64,000 nucleotides of DNA from M3007 sp964484205 (GCA_964484205.1 CAZAEZ010000009.1:62001-126000), one strand, 5' to 3'. Shown: positions 15,656-24,845, counted from the first letter of the stretch. Program-made: numbers and translations. Notes: generated from the letters alone by a model not told the origin.

Positions 15656-17758
15656 ATGTCCACCATCCAACCCACCGCGCTCGCCGACAAACTCAGCCAA
15701 ATGGACATCTTCCACTCCATTCCGGGGGATATCCTGCTGCACCTGGCGGCGCAGTGCCGGATCGAAGTGTTTGAGCCGCATGCGGTGGTGTTCCACAAAG
15801 ACGAGCCCGGCCAGGCGCTATACCTGATTTTGGAAGGTTCCGCGCGGGTGCACGACGGCGATTTCACCGTGGCCAACATGAAGGCCGGCACTTGTTTCGG
15901 CGAGATGGCCCTGCTGGACGAAGGGCCGCGCTCAATGTCGGTAAGCGTCAACGAGCTGAGCCGCCTGGCGCGCATCGACCGCGATGTGTTTTTTGACGTA
16001 CTCGGCGATTATCCCGGCGTCATGCAAAAAATTGTGGGTATGCTGACCCGCCGCCTGCGGTTTCAAACCGACAAAACCCTGGAGCAACTCCGCCGCCGCG
16101 AGGAGGAATTGTCCAACCAGGTGGCCGCGCGCACGGCCGAGTTGATGCAGCAAAAAGAAGAAGCCGAGCAACTGCGCGCCAAAGCCGAAGCCGAAAAAAA
16201 AGAAGCCGAAAAACAACGCCTGCGCGCCGAGCAAAGCGAGCGCGCCGAGCAACAATTTCTGGCCAACATGAGCCATGAAATCCGCACGCCCATGAACGCC
16301 GTGATGGGAATGACGAATTTGCTGTTGCAAAAAAATCCGCGCGAAGATCAACTCCGCTACCTGCACAGCATCCGCCAGTCGTCTGAAGCGCTACTGGTCA
16401 TTCTCAACGACATTCTGGACATTTCCAAAATACAGGCCGGCAAGTTGGAACTGGAGTTCACCGACCTCCGCGTCGACGCTATTCTGGAGCAGGTGCGCAC
16501 CACCCTGCAATTTCGCGCCGAGGAGAAGGGCCTCAGCCTGGAGGTTATTTACGACCCGGAAATACCGCCGGTGCTTATTGGCGACCCCGTGCGTTTGCAA
16601 CAGGTGTTGCTGAACCTGGCGGGCAATGCGGTGAAATTTACAGAAAAAGGCCGGGTAAGCATGCTGGCGCGTTTGGTAAAAAAACAGGCCAAACGCGCCC
16701 GGATTTATTTCGAAGTGCGCGATACCGGAATCGGCATGTCGCCCCGGCAACTCGACGTGGTATTTGAGAGTTTTCGCCAGGCTTCCGGCGACACCACCCG
16801 CAAATACGGGGGCACCGGTCTGGGACTTACGATTTCAAAACAGCTGGTTGAACAATTTGGCGGCAGCCTGGACGTCAGCAGCAGCCCCGGCGAAGGTTCT
16901 GTTTTCTGGTTTGAAATTGAGCTGGAAATCGGGAAGGAAACAACGGCAAAGCCCGAGGAACCGGTTCTGGACGCCAAGGAAGCCCTGCGGGGGTTGCGCA
17001 TTTTATTGGCCGAAGACAATGCCTTCAACCGGATCGTGGCGGTGGAAACCCTCGAAATGCTCATCCCGGAAGTACGGGTGCATACCGCCGAAAACGGGCG
17101 GGAGGCGGTAGACGCTTTCCTGGCACACACGTTCGATGTGGTGCTCATGGATGTGACCATGCCGGTGATGGACGGCCTCGAGGCCACGCAAGCCATCCGG
17201 GCAGCCGACAGCCCGGCCAGGGATATTCCGGTGATCGCATTTACGGCTTCGGTCACCAAAAAGGAAGTCCGGCGCTGCCTGAACAACGGCATGAACGCCT
17301 GTGTGCCCAAGCCCTTCAAAGAATCCGAACTGCTCCAGGCCTTGCTCACTGCGATGGCGCCCGGGCGGGCAGCGGCCATTCCGAAAGAGCCCGAAAAACA
17401 GGTAGTTGACGACGGTTCGGACCGCCTGGCTTTTTTAAAAAACCTCACCGGAAACAACCCGGCCCGCATTCAAAAATACCTGGGGCTGTACCTTGAATCC
17501 GTGAGCGCCGGGTTGCCCCGCATCGAGGCTGCCCTGGCAGTCGGCGACCGGGAGGAATTGCGGCGGGTGGTGCATACCGTTAAACCGCAGTTTCGCATGT
17601 TGGGCATGGAAAAAATGGCCGAACTGGCGCAAACTATTGAAACACAAGCGGTGGAAGGTATTGATCTGGATACCCTGCCGGAAAATGTGGAACGGTTGCT
17701 GGCTGAAATCCGCGATTCCATTCAACTATTTGAGGCATACCTGGAATCGGCAGACTAA
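15656..17758 (+). CDS. hybrid sensor histidine kinase with cyclic-nucleotide-binding domain
   Basis: 700 residues, no membrane segment. Order of domains: a cNMP-binding-like jelly roll (about 15-140, with FHKDEPGQALYLILEGSARV and CFGEMALLDEGPRS); an alanine/glutamate-rich coiled coil (145-200); HisKA with FLANMSHEIRTPMN (His207); HATPase (NLAGNAVKFTEKG, YGGTGLGLTISKQLVEQFGG); a receiver domain with DVVLMDVTMPVMDG (Asp499); and an HPt domain with VVHTVKPQF (His640). It is therefore a complete His-Asp-His phosphorelay in one soluble protein, apparently gated by a nucleotide or other intracellular ligand. A TTG at 15623 is also in frame. The stand-alone receiver gene 68 bp downstream is the obvious final phosphate acceptor. 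Confidence 0.92.
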   Translation: MSTIQPTALADKLSQMDIFHSIPGDILLHLAAQCRIEVFEPHAVVFHKDEPGQALYLILEGSARVHDGDFTVANMKAGTCFGEMALLDEGPRSMSVSVNELSRLARIDRDVFFDVLGDYPGVMQKIVGMLTRRLRFQTDKTLEQLRRREEELSNQVAARTAELMQQKEEAEQLRAKAEAEKKEAEKQRLRAEQSERAEQQFLANMSHEIRTPMNAVMGMTNLLLQKNPREDQLRYLHSIRQSSEALLVILNDILDISKIQAGKLELEFTDLRVDAILEQVRTTLQFRAEEKGLSLEVIYDPEIPPVLIGDPVRLQQVLLNLAGNAVKFTEKGRVSMLARLVKKQAKRARIYFEVRDTGIGMSPRQLDVVFESFRQASGDTTRKYGGTGLGLTISKQLVEQFGGSLDVSSSPGEGSVFWFEIELEIGKETTAKPEEPVLDAKEALRGLRILLAEDNAFNRIVAVETLEMLIPEVRVHTAENGREAVDAFLAHTFDVVLMDVTMPVMDGLEATQAIRAADSPARDIPVIAFTASVTKKEVRRCLNNGMNACVPKPFKESELLQALLTAMAPGRAAAIPKEPEKQVVDDGSDRLAFLKNLTGNNPARIQKYLGLYLESVSAGLPRIEAALAVGDREELRRVVHTVKPQFRMLGMEKMAELAQTIETQAVEGIDLDTLPENVERLLAEIRDSIQLFEAYLESAD

Positions 17759-17826
17759 AACTGCCCATCCGGCTGGTGTTTGACATTGAAAAGAAGTTTC
17801 TACCTTCGCTCAAAATCTTGGAAACT

Positions 17827-18207
17827 ATGGCTGATCAAAAAAAGAAAATATTTGTCGTAGACGATGATAAAATGTTCTGCACCATGCTGGCAGACCATCT
17901 TGAGGATCAGGGCTCGTACGCGGTAACCAGCTTCGGCACCGGTGAAGAATGCCTGGAACAGCTCGATGCCGCCCCCGATGCCATTATCCTGGATTATTAC
18001 CTGGACTCTAATGTGCCCGGCGCCAAAAACGGCCTCGAGATCCTGCAAATCATCCATAAGAAAAGCCCGGATCTGAAGGTGATCATGCTCTCCTCCCAGG
18101 AGCACTACGGCATCGCGTTGCAAACTATCGCCAGCGGTGCGGTGTACTACGTGATCAAAGACCTGAAGTCTTTTCAGGAAATCGACAGCATTTTGGAAGA
18201 GCTGTAA
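17827..18207 (+). CDS. single-domain response regulator
   Basis: 126 residues, receiver domain only. Acidic pocket VDDD (residues 11-14), phospho-acceptor Asp56 in IILDYYLD, the Ser/Thr switch at IMLSS, and the conserved lysine in YVIKDLK. With no output domain it must act by protein contact or as a phosphate shuttle. It follows the hybrid kinase on the same strand after 68 bp, and the kinase ends in an HPt domain, so phosphotransfer from His640 to Asp56 is the likely reaction. A -7-like TACCTTCG (17801-17808) could give it a separate start of transcription. The ATG at 17827 was preferred over an upstream in-frame codon at 17776. Confidence 0.9.
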   Translation: MADQKKKIFVVDDDKMFCTMLADHLEDQGSYAVTSFGTGEECLEQLDAAPDAIILDYYLDSNVPGAKNGLEILQIIHKKSPDLKVIMLSSQEHYGIALQTIASGAVYYVIKDLKSFQEIDSILEEL

Positions 18208-18287
18208 GCACCCGCTTAACATGCCCTGTTTTTGTACAAAAAAGAGGCTGTTTCATAAGTCGAAAACCTAAAATGCCCGCCGTAGAA

Positions 18288-18360
18288 TATTTTATTCACC
18301 ACAGAGACACGGAGGGCACGAAGAATTAAACTCCGTGCCCTCCGTGTCTCCGTGGTTAAA
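18288..18360. repeat. CACGGAGGGCACG palindrome
   Basis: Arms 18299-18320 and 18334-18355 (CCACAGAGACACGGAGGGCACG against its complement) with one mismatch and a 13-base loop. This 'GGAGACACGGAG' wording recurs in intergenic DNA of many environmental bacteria. It lies in the 417-base gap between the response regulator and metK. Apart from the metK promoter, nothing else is seen in that gap. Confidence 0.8.
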
Positions 18361-18481
18361 ATTTGGAATCGTCTGGGGCCGGTTGTTACAAAATAAGTTG
18401 CTGCAAGCCCCCCTGGAATAGAACGGGAAGCCCCCGTTCATCCCCCCTTATTCTTCAGATGGATTTTAGTAAAGGAAGCTC

Positions 18482-18489
18482 TACCTTTG
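18482..18489 (+). promoter_or_regulatory. -7 box for metK
   Basis: TACCTTTG matches TAnnTTTG exactly, 135 bp before the metK ATG, which leaves a leader of about 125 bases. I looked for a SAM-sensing riboswitch in this leader and could not recognise one. Confidence 0.5.
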
Positions 18490-18624
18490 CGCGGCTTTTT
18501 TGCGCCTTGGGTAATAAAAGTGCCCAAAACAGGGCTGCCCGGGGCCTGCGAAGCCCAACACAATACCTGAAACATTCCGCCCGCATAAAGGCACCCGGCG
18601 GAAAACAAAACACAAGACTACGTC

Positions 18625-19872
18625 ATGCCATATTTATTCACTTCCGAGTCTGTTTCTGAAGGCCATCCCGATAAAATTGCCGATCAGATCAGCGATGCTA
18701 TCCTCGACGAGTTTCTCCGGCAGGATCCCAACGCCAAAGTGGCCTGCGAAACCCTGGTGACCACCGGCCTGGTGGTTGTAGCCGGTGAAGTGCGCTCCAA
18801 CGCCTATGTCGATGTGCAGGAAACTGCCCGCAAGGCCATCGAACGCATCGGGTACACCCGCGCCGAATACCAGTTTGAGGCCAAAAGTTGCGGCGTGATC
18901 AGCGCCATCCACGAACAAAGCCCGGATATCGCCCAGGGCGTCGATGTCGGCAAAAACGAACAAGACCAGGGCGCCGGCGACCAGGGCATGATGTTCGGCT
19001 ATGCCACCAACGAAACCGACAATTACATGCCGCTTGGCCTCGACCTGGCCCACCGCATTCTGCGCGAACTCGCCGCCATCCGGCACGAAGGCAAAAAAAT
19101 GAAGTACCTGCGGCCCGATGCCAAAAGCCAGGTAACGATCGAATATACCGACAAGGATGTGCCCAAGCGCATCGACACGATCGTGGTGAGCACCCAGCAC
19201 GACGAAGAGGCCACCCAGGAACGCATTGCAGCCGATATTCAGAAAATTGTAATTCCCCGCGTCAAAAAAAATCTGCCGCCGCGCCTGCAAAAATTGTTCA
19301 CGAACTCCATCCGCTATTACATCAACCCGACAGGCAAATTCGTGATCGGCGGCCCCCACGGCGACACCGGTCTCACCGGCCGGAAGATCATCGTGGATAC
19401 CTACGGCGGCAAAGGCGCCCACGGCGGTGGCGCATTCAGCGGAAAAGACGCCTCCAAAGTAGACCGTTCGGCAGCCTACGCCACCCGCCACATTGCCAAA
19501 AACCTGGTGGCTGCCGGCTTGTGCAAGCAGGCATTGGTGCAGGTCGCCTATGCGATCGGGGTTTCCAAACCCGTTGGACTGTTTGTCAATACCTTCGGAA
19601 CCTGCACCGTGAAAGGCCTGAGCGATGGTGAAATTGCAACCAAACTGCTGGAAATTTTCGACCTCCGCCCGGCAGCCATTGTTAAGCGTTTCGGCTTGAA
19701 AAATCCGATTTTCGGTGAAACGGCAGCCTACGGCCATTTTGGACGCGAACCGGAAAAAAAGACCATTTCGATTGGCCTGAACGGCAAATCTGAAAAACGG
19801 GAAGTGGAAACATTTACCTGGGAAAAACTTGATGCCGTTGCGGACATCCGGAAGGCATTTGGGCTTGCTTGA
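18625..19872 (+). CDS. metK: S-adenosylmethionine synthase
   Basis: 415 residues; the family is usually 380-430. It makes SAM from ATP and methionine in the cytoplasm. Signatures are FTSESVSEGHPDKIADQISDA at the N-terminus, GAGDQGMMFGYA (the ATP-binding hexapeptide region) and GGGAFSGKDASKVDRSAAYA (phosphate-binding loop). The Bacteroidota form carries an insertion around residues 130-170, as seen here. It sits alone between a palindrome-bearing leader and a stem-loop at 19892. The SAM-recycling enzyme AhcY is encoded 22 kb away, and several methyltransferase users are in the window. Confidence 0.97.
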   Translation: MPYLFTSESVSEGHPDKIADQISDAILDEFLRQDPNAKVACETLVTTGLVVVAGEVRSNAYVDVQETARKAIERIGYTRAEYQFEAKSCGVISAIHEQSPDIAQGVDVGKNEQDQGAGDQGMMFGYATNETDNYMPLGLDLAHRILRELAAIRHEGKKMKYLRPDAKSQVTIEYTDKDVPKRIDTIVVSTQHDEEATQERIAADIQKIVIPRVKKNLPPRLQKLFTNSIRYYINPTGKFVIGGPHGDTGLTGRKIIVDTYGGKGAHGGGAFSGKDASKVDRSAAYATRHIAKNLVAAGLCKQALVQVAYAIGVSKPVGLFVNTFGTCTVKGLSDGEIATKLLEIFDLRPAAIVKRFGLKNPIFGETAAYGHFGREPEKKTISIGLNGKSEKREVETFTWEKLDAVADIRKAFGLA

Positions 19873-19889
19873 TCCATTTCACGCCTGTC

Positions 19890-19938
19890 TCCGGCGGGCA
19901 GATGCCGTTTTGCAAAAGCAACGGCCTGCCCGCCGGTG
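19890..19938 (+). terminator. strong stem-loop after metK
   Basis: CCGGCGGGCAG and CCGTTTTGC pair with GCAACGG and CTGCCCGCCGG around a small loop, 20 bp past the stop. There is no U-tract, so it may slow RNA decay rather than terminate. Confidence 0.5.
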
Positions 19939-20073
19939 TGCATCCCTGCCTCCGCAATTTGTTACCTTTAACGCCGTTTTTCGTACATAAAACGCAAATG
20001 CAGCAACCTTGGCAGGCTTAATAAACACTGCCGGAACTGCCGGCATCAATCCTTCAACTAAACACACGATCTA

Positions 20074-20592
20074 ATGATTCGCAAGACATCTCTTTTTCTG
20101 TTTGTACTTCTGATCAGCACTTTTAGCTTGTCCGGTCAAACAGAACCATCCAAATACGGCCATATGAATCTGGGTAATCTGCTCGACGGATTGCCGGAAA
20201 CGGCAAAGGCCGAGGCTACGCTGCGCGTTTTTGCCGACAGCCTCAACCAAAAGGACAGTGTGATGACCATGGCATTCCAGGAAGCGTACCTGCTTCTGAA
20301 AAAAGAATACGACGAGGGCGGGCTCACACCGATACAAGTCCAGGAACGGCAGGCAGCACTTGAAAAGCAGCGCCAGGAAATCCAGAAATATGAAGAGGAG
20401 GCTCAAGCCATGCTCGAATCCCGACGCGGTGAACTTCTGGATCCCATCCTCACCCGGGTAAACGAGGCGATAAAAGCCGTAGCCAAAGAAAACGGCTTCC
20501 TTATGATTTTTGATGTCAGCAGCGGTTCGATGTTGTTCGCGGCCGAGACGATTGACGTTACTCCGTTGGTCAAAACCAAACTGGGGATTTGA
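20074..20592 (+). CDS. OmpH/Skp family periplasmic chaperone
   Basis: 172 residues with a signal peptide (LFLFVLLISTFSLSGQ). The body matches OmpH/Skp: a beta strand start (YGHMNLGNLLDGLPE) leads into long charged helices (SLNQKDSVMTMAFQEAYLLLKKEYDEG, then QERQAALEKQRQEIQKYEEEAQ), which form the coiled-coil tentacles, and the chain returns to a C-terminal strand (FLMIFDVSSGSMLFA). Skp trimers hold unfolded outer-membrane proteins in the periplasm. It is often beside bamA in this phylum, but not here; a palindromic element follows it. Confidence 0.85.
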   Translation: MIRKTSLFLFVLLISTFSLSGQTEPSKYGHMNLGNLLDGLPETAKAEATLRVFADSLNQKDSVMTMAFQEAYLLLKKEYDEGGLTPIQVQERQAALEKQRQEIQKYEEEAQAMLESRRGELLDPILTRVNEAIKAVAKENGFLMIFDVSSGSMLFAAETIDVTPLVKTKLGI

Positions 20593-20640
20593 ATATGCGA
20601 TTTTTTGCGAACACCCGCCCTGCGGCTTCGTACGTAAACC

Positions 20641-20812
20641 AGATGTCTCCCTACGGTCGACATGACAACCAGCATTTTTTTACTGGTTATCAGGTTTCTC
20701 GCTACGCTCGAAACTTCCACAACGCCTGGTGTCGTTTCGAGCGTAGCGAGAAACCTGATGAAATTAAATTTTTAATCTTGCACCTTGTCATGTCGACCGT
20801 AGGGAGACATCT
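20641..20812. repeat. nested palindromic element, family B, copy 2
   Basis: 172 bp. Outer arms are 20641-20668 and 20785-20812, a perfect 28-bp inverted repeat with AGATGTCTCCCT-A-CGG. Inner arms, around CAGGTTTCTCGCTACGC, are at 20691-20714 and 20734-20757. Compared with copy 1, base 13 of the arm is A instead of C, and its partner is T instead of G. It occupies the gap between the OmpH gene and the DUF2723 gene. The remaining 215 bases of that gap hold no gene. Confidence 0.9.
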
Positions 20813-21027
20813 GAGGCACTAAACACATACACGACTTCAGCCGCAGGACGGGTAAATTTTGGTGCAGATGCACTAGCCGGGGCATCCGGTGCGGATTCCT
20901 GGTTTTTCTTTTGTGGTAAAACGCCACGGTTCTCCCAAAAAGCCAAAAAGCAATACTTTTACACCTTCCTCCCGGGCAGCACCCTGAAGCCCGGGATTGT
21001 TTTATACCAGAAACATATCATTCTACG

Positions 21028-24000
21028 ATGACTGCTTTCAAAACGCTGAATAATCTAACCGGTTGGCTTGTTTTTGCCGTGGCTGCGCTTGTTTTAGGCG
21101 CTGCCGCCGAACCTACAGGCAGTTTGTGGGACTGTGGCGAGTTTATCGCCGGGGCTTATAAACTACAGGTGGTGCACCCCCCCGGGGCGCCTATTTTCCT
21201 CCTGGTCGGCCGCCTGTTTGCCTGGGTTGGGCAAATGGTATCGGACGACCCCGCCACCATTGCCTACGCTGTAAACCTGCTCTCTGCCTTGTGTACCGCT
21301 TTCGGGGCAATGTTTATTTGCTGGAGCGCCACCATCCTGGCCCGCCTGACCCTGGCTGGTCGCGATGGTGAATTAACGCAAGGGCAGGCCATTGCCAGCC
21401 TGGGCGCCGGACTGGTTGCCGGGCTCACCATGGCCTTTGCTTCTTCGGTTTGGTTTTCCGCTGTGGAAGGTGAGGTGTACGCCATGTCGACCTTTTTTAC
21501 CTGTCTAACCTTGTGGGCGGTACTCAAATGGTACCAGTTGCCCGATACCGCCGACGCTGACCGCTGGCTGGTTTTTGCGTTTTATTCGGTAGCGCTCTCG
21601 ATCGGGGTGCACCTGCTGAGCCTGCTGACCTTTCCAGCGCTGGCGATGTTTTATTATTTTAAAAAAGCAAAAAAACCGACGGTGCTCAACACCCTGCTGG
21701 CTGCCGGGGTGGGGGTGGCGTTCATTGTTGGACTCCAATATTTTATCATCGCGGGGATTCCACGGCTTTGGGCCACCTTCGACCGCTTTATGGTCAATGG
21801 CCTGGGAATGCCGTTTCACACGGGCATTATCCTGGTGTTCCTGCTTTTTGGCGGTGTGCTCTGGTATGGTTTGCGCCGGGCCGAGCGCACCGGCAATGGC
21901 CTGCTGCAACGCCTGGTTGTTGCTGTCGGTGTGGTGGTGATTGCCTATACGGCCTTTGGCATGGTGGTCATCCGGGCCAATGCCAACCCGCCGATCAACA
22001 TGAACGATCCCTCCGACGCCACCCGCCTGCTGCCTTACCTCAACCGCGAGCAGTACGGCGAACGCCCGCTGTTGCGCGGCCCAAGTTTCGACGCCAAACC
22101 TGTCGGCCTGAAAACGGAAGAGCGCTGGGGCCGTGTCGACGACCACTATGAAATTGTTGACGAAAAAATTGACTACGAATACGCCTCCTCCAGCAAAACC
22201 CTGTTTCCCCGCATGGGCGACTATTCGCAGGGGCGGCCGGACCTGTACCGCCGCTGGATCGACAAGCCCACCGGCACACCCACGTTTGGCGACAACATCG
22301 AATTTTTCCTGAAATACCAACTGGGCTGGATGTACTGGCGCTATTTCATGTGGAATTTTGCCGGCCGGCAAAACGGCGAACAGGGCTTTTATTCCTGGGA
22401 TCCCAGCTCCGGAAACTGGGTCAGCGGCATCGATTTTCTCGATGAAGGCCGGATCGGGAACCAGGACGAACTGCCCGAGTTTATGGCCAACGATCAGGCG
22501 CGCAACCACTACTACCTCATTCCGTTTCTCCTGGGCCTGGTCGGTATGTTTTTTCACTATCGAAGCCGCCCGCGCGATTTTGCCGCGTTGTTTGCCTTGT
22601 TTATCATTACGGGTATCGGCATCACGGTGTATTCCAACCAGCCACCCAACGAGCCCCGCGAACGGGATTACGTGCTCGTCGGCTCTATTTTCACCTATGC
22701 CATTTGGATCGGGCTGAGTATTCCCGCGCTGTTTACCCTGTTGAGCGAGCGGGTAAAACTGCCGGGCGTGGCTGCTGCCGGTGCGGTTAGTTTGCTGGCC
22801 TTGTCGGCGCCTCTGTTGATGGTCACCGAGAACTGGGATGATCACAGCCGGGCCGACCACTACGCCAGCCGCGACTATGCGAGCAACTTCCTAAACTCCT
22901 GCGCGCCCAACGCCATTATTTTCACCTACGGCGACAACGATACATACCCGCTCTGGTACTGCCAGGAGGTGGAAGGGATACGGACGGATGTCCGGGTGGT
23001 CAACCTTTCCCTGATTGCGGTGGACTGGTATATCGACCAGTTGCGCCGCAAGGTGAACGATTCGCCGGCCATCGAAATGAGTATTCCGCAGGAAAAACTG
23101 CGTGGGTACAAGCGCATCCAGGTGCCGTTTTACGCACCGTCGGGCGCCGAACCGGAAATGGCGCTGCAACAAATCCTGAAGTTTATCGCCGAAGACCATC
23201 CGTTGCCGGCGCAGGGCGGGCGCGATTTTGACTCGTACGTGCCGACGCACAATGTGCATATCCCGGTCAACAAGCAGACGATGATCGCCAACGGCTTGCT
23301 TTCGGCAGCCGACAGCAATGTGGTGGATACCATCCGGTTCAATCTGGGCGACCGGAGTTTCCTGATCAAAGACGACATTGCCATTCTCGACATCGTGGCG
23401 TCGAACTTCGACAAACGCCCCATTTACTGGGCCGTCACCACCCGGGAGGAAAAACTGCTGGGCCTGGCGGATTACACCCAATTGGAGGGCCTCAGCCTGC
23501 GCCTGGTGCCATTTTATTCGCCCGGCGACGGCCGGAGTTACGGCATCATTGGTAGTGGCCGCGTCGCGTCGGACATTGCCTACGACAACATTATGAACAA
23601 ATGGCAGTGGGGCAATTTTGACAAGGAGCGCTTGTATGTCAACCGCTCGTATATGCCGAGTTTGCAAACCATGCGTGTCGGGATGATCCGCATCGGCCGC
23701 CAATTGGTCACGGAAGGCAAACTGGATAAAGCCGAGGCTTTGGCCGATAAATATTTTGCTGTTTTCCCGGACTTCAACTTCCCCTACGATCAGTTTTCCG
23801 CCTACATGGCCGATATCTACGCCCGCGCGGGTGCGAATGAAAAGGCCAGGGAGAAGATTCGGGCTATTGCGAAAACGCAGGAGGCGATCATGCGCTTCCA
23901 CAAGTCGCAGACACCGGAATTTCAGCGCGGTTACGAGCAGGATTTCCGCTTTGCTGCCAACGCAGCGCAAACGCTGATCGGCATTGCGCAATTTATGCAG

Positions 24001-24084
24001 GATACCCAATTGAGGGGCGAACTGGAAAACCAGTTCAATCCTTACCTGCCGGCTGCACCGGGCGTACCGCCGCTGCCGCAGTAA
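21028..24084 (+). CDS. DUF2723 membrane glycosyltransferase (GT117-like)
   Basis: 1018 residues. The N-terminal 500 residues hold about 11 membrane helices and the DUF2723 signature (GSLWDCGEFIAGAYKLQVVHPPGAPIF near residue 30). The Asp of WDCGEF is in the first periplasmic loop, as in GT-C enzymes. A soluble part of about 500 residues follows, containing FTYGDNDTYPLWYCQEVEGIR and a C-terminal TPR-like stretch (KLDKAEALADKYFAVFP). In Bacteroidota this family is linked to O-glycosylation of exported proteins: it would flip a lipid-linked sugar onto periplasmic protein. Single gene, followed by a perfect terminator. Confidence 0.9.
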   Translation: MTAFKTLNNLTGWLVFAVAALVLGAAAEPTGSLWDCGEFIAGAYKLQVVHPPGAPIFLLVGRLFAWVGQMVSDDPATIAYAVNLLSALCTAFGAMFICWSATILARLTLAGRDGELTQGQAIASLGAGLVAGLTMAFASSVWFSAVEGEVYAMSTFFTCLTLWAVLKWYQLPDTADADRWLVFAFYSVALSIGVHLLSLLTFPALAMFYYFKKAKKPTVLNTLLAAGVGVAFIVGLQYFIIAGIPRLWATFDRFMVNGLGMPFHTGIILVFLLFGGVLWYGLRRAERTGNGLLQRLVVAVGVVVIAYTAFGMVVIRANANPPINMNDPSDATRLLPYLNREQYGERPLLRGPSFDAKPVGLKTEERWGRVDDHYEIVDEKIDYEYASSSKTLFPRMGDYSQGRPDLYRRWIDKPTGTPTFGDNIEFFLKYQLGWMYWRYFMWNFAGRQNGEQGFYSWDPSSGNWVSGIDFLDEGRIGNQDELPEFMANDQARNHYYLIPFLLGLVGMFFHYRSRPRDFAALFALFIITGIGITVYSNQPPNEPRERDYVLVGSIFTYAIWIGLSIPALFTLLSERVKLPGVAAAGAVSLLALSAPLLMVTENWDDHSRADHYASRDYASNFLNSCAPNAIIFTYGDNDTYPLWYCQEVEGIRTDVRVVNLSLIAVDWYIDQLRRKVNDSPAIEMSIPQEKLRGYKRIQVPFYAPSGAEPEMALQQILKFIAEDHPLPAQGGRDFDSYVPTHNVHIPVNKQTMIANGLLSAADSNVVDTIRFNLGDRSFLIKDDIAILDIVASNFDKRPIYWAVTTREEKLLGLADYTQLEGLSLRLVPFYSPGDGRSYGIIGSGRVASDIAYDNIMNKWQWGNFDKERLYVNRSYMPSLQTMRVGMIRIGRQLVTEGKLDKAEALADKYFAVFPDFNFPYDQFSAYMADIYARAGANEKAREKIRAIAKTQEAIMRFHKSQTPEFQRGYEQDFRFAANAAQTLIGIAQFMQDTQLRGELENQFNPYLPAAPGVPPLPQ

Positions 24085-24100
24085 ATTTGGATGTTATCAT

Positions 24101-24148
24101 TAAAAATCCCGGGTTTTTCCATTGCGAATCACCCGGGATTTTTTTTGT
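24101..24148 (+). terminator. intrinsic terminator of the DUF2723 gene
   Basis: AATCCCGGGT pairs perfectly with ACCCGGGATT and is followed by a run of eight Ts, 20 bp after the stop codon. Confidence 0.9.
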
Positions 24149-24210
24149 CAGGCTGTTTTCTCGATGGCATTTGGGATGCGCCGGTTTTAAGGAAATGGAG
24201 AAATGAAGCA

Positions 24211-24236
24211 CACTACTGGACATTTTTTGTCAGTTG
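24211..24236. repeat. remnant of a family A element
   Basis: ACTACTGGACATTTT matches one end of the 88/90-bp MITE-like element. The rest diverges at once and there is no second arm, so this is a broken copy. The surrounding 24149-24371 holds no gene. Confidence 0.55.
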
Positions 24237-24371
24237 CGAGAAAAATGGAAACAAAGCGCTGCGGACGCACCATTCTTTTCTATACTTCAATATACGCTGC
24301 TGTTTTTATGTATCGAAGTGCTTTGTGGATAATGGACCGAAGTAACGCCCACTTCACGATTTATAATACCG

Positions 24372-24706
24372 GATTCCTCCCCCGCAGGGCGGGGTCGGAA
24401 TGCCAAGGTCTTGGGAAAGAACGTGGGGGCGGTAGATTTCGGAAGTGGCTGTATTGCGGCGCCCCCAAGCGTAACCCTTGGCATACTACTGGACATTTTG
24501 TTTTTCGGACGCGCTCAGACCTTCCAGGTTTGCGAAACCTGGAAGGTCTAACGGAAATGTCCAGTAGTATGAACCCTTGGTTTTTTTACGATCATTTTGG
24601 CTTCTATGGGAGGGGTAACGAAGTGTTTCTTTTGCAATATCTGTCACCCCTCCCTTTTGTGTTCGCAGCACATGTCATTCCGACCCCGCCCTGCGGGGGA
24701 GGAATC
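24372..24706. repeat. 335-bp element with perfect 31-bp terminal inverted repeats
   Basis: GATTCCTCCCCCGCAGGGCG... at 24372-24402 is the exact complement of 24676-24706, 31 of 31 bases. Inside are further hairpins: CCAAGG/CCTTGG and GGGGGCG/CGCCCCC around 24403-24481, and GGGAGGGGT/ACCCCTCCC around 24607-24655. A family A element has inserted inside it. There is no reading frame of its own. No flanking duplication is clear. With 24149-24371 and 24707-24842 it fills an 800-base gene-free gap. Confidence 0.85.
24473..24580. mobile_element. 90-bp MITE-like element (family A, copy 2) with 9-bp target duplication
   Basis: The element proper is 24482-24571 and differs from copy 1 only by two extra bases near the right arm (CTAACGGAAATG against CTAAGAAATG). 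It is flanked by perfect 9-bp direct repeats AACCCTTGG (24473-24481 and 24572-24580). Removing it and one repeat restores a GTAACCCTTGGTTTTTTT junction, which looks like the T-tract of an ordinary hairpin terminator. Confidence 0.92.
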
Positions 24707-24845
24707 TGAATTTATTCTAATCGGGAAGTTGTTTTTCAGGCGTTTCTAAGTTGACAATATCAGGCGTAATGCCACACCGACAATAGTGCAACCACACGGC
24801 TGTTTTTAAAATTCCCCTTATGCATGGCAAATCCGGTTTACACAA

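Noticed and set aside
18490..18624. SAM riboswitch in the metK leader
   Set aside because: No recognisable SAM-I, SAM-II or related core could be found by eye.
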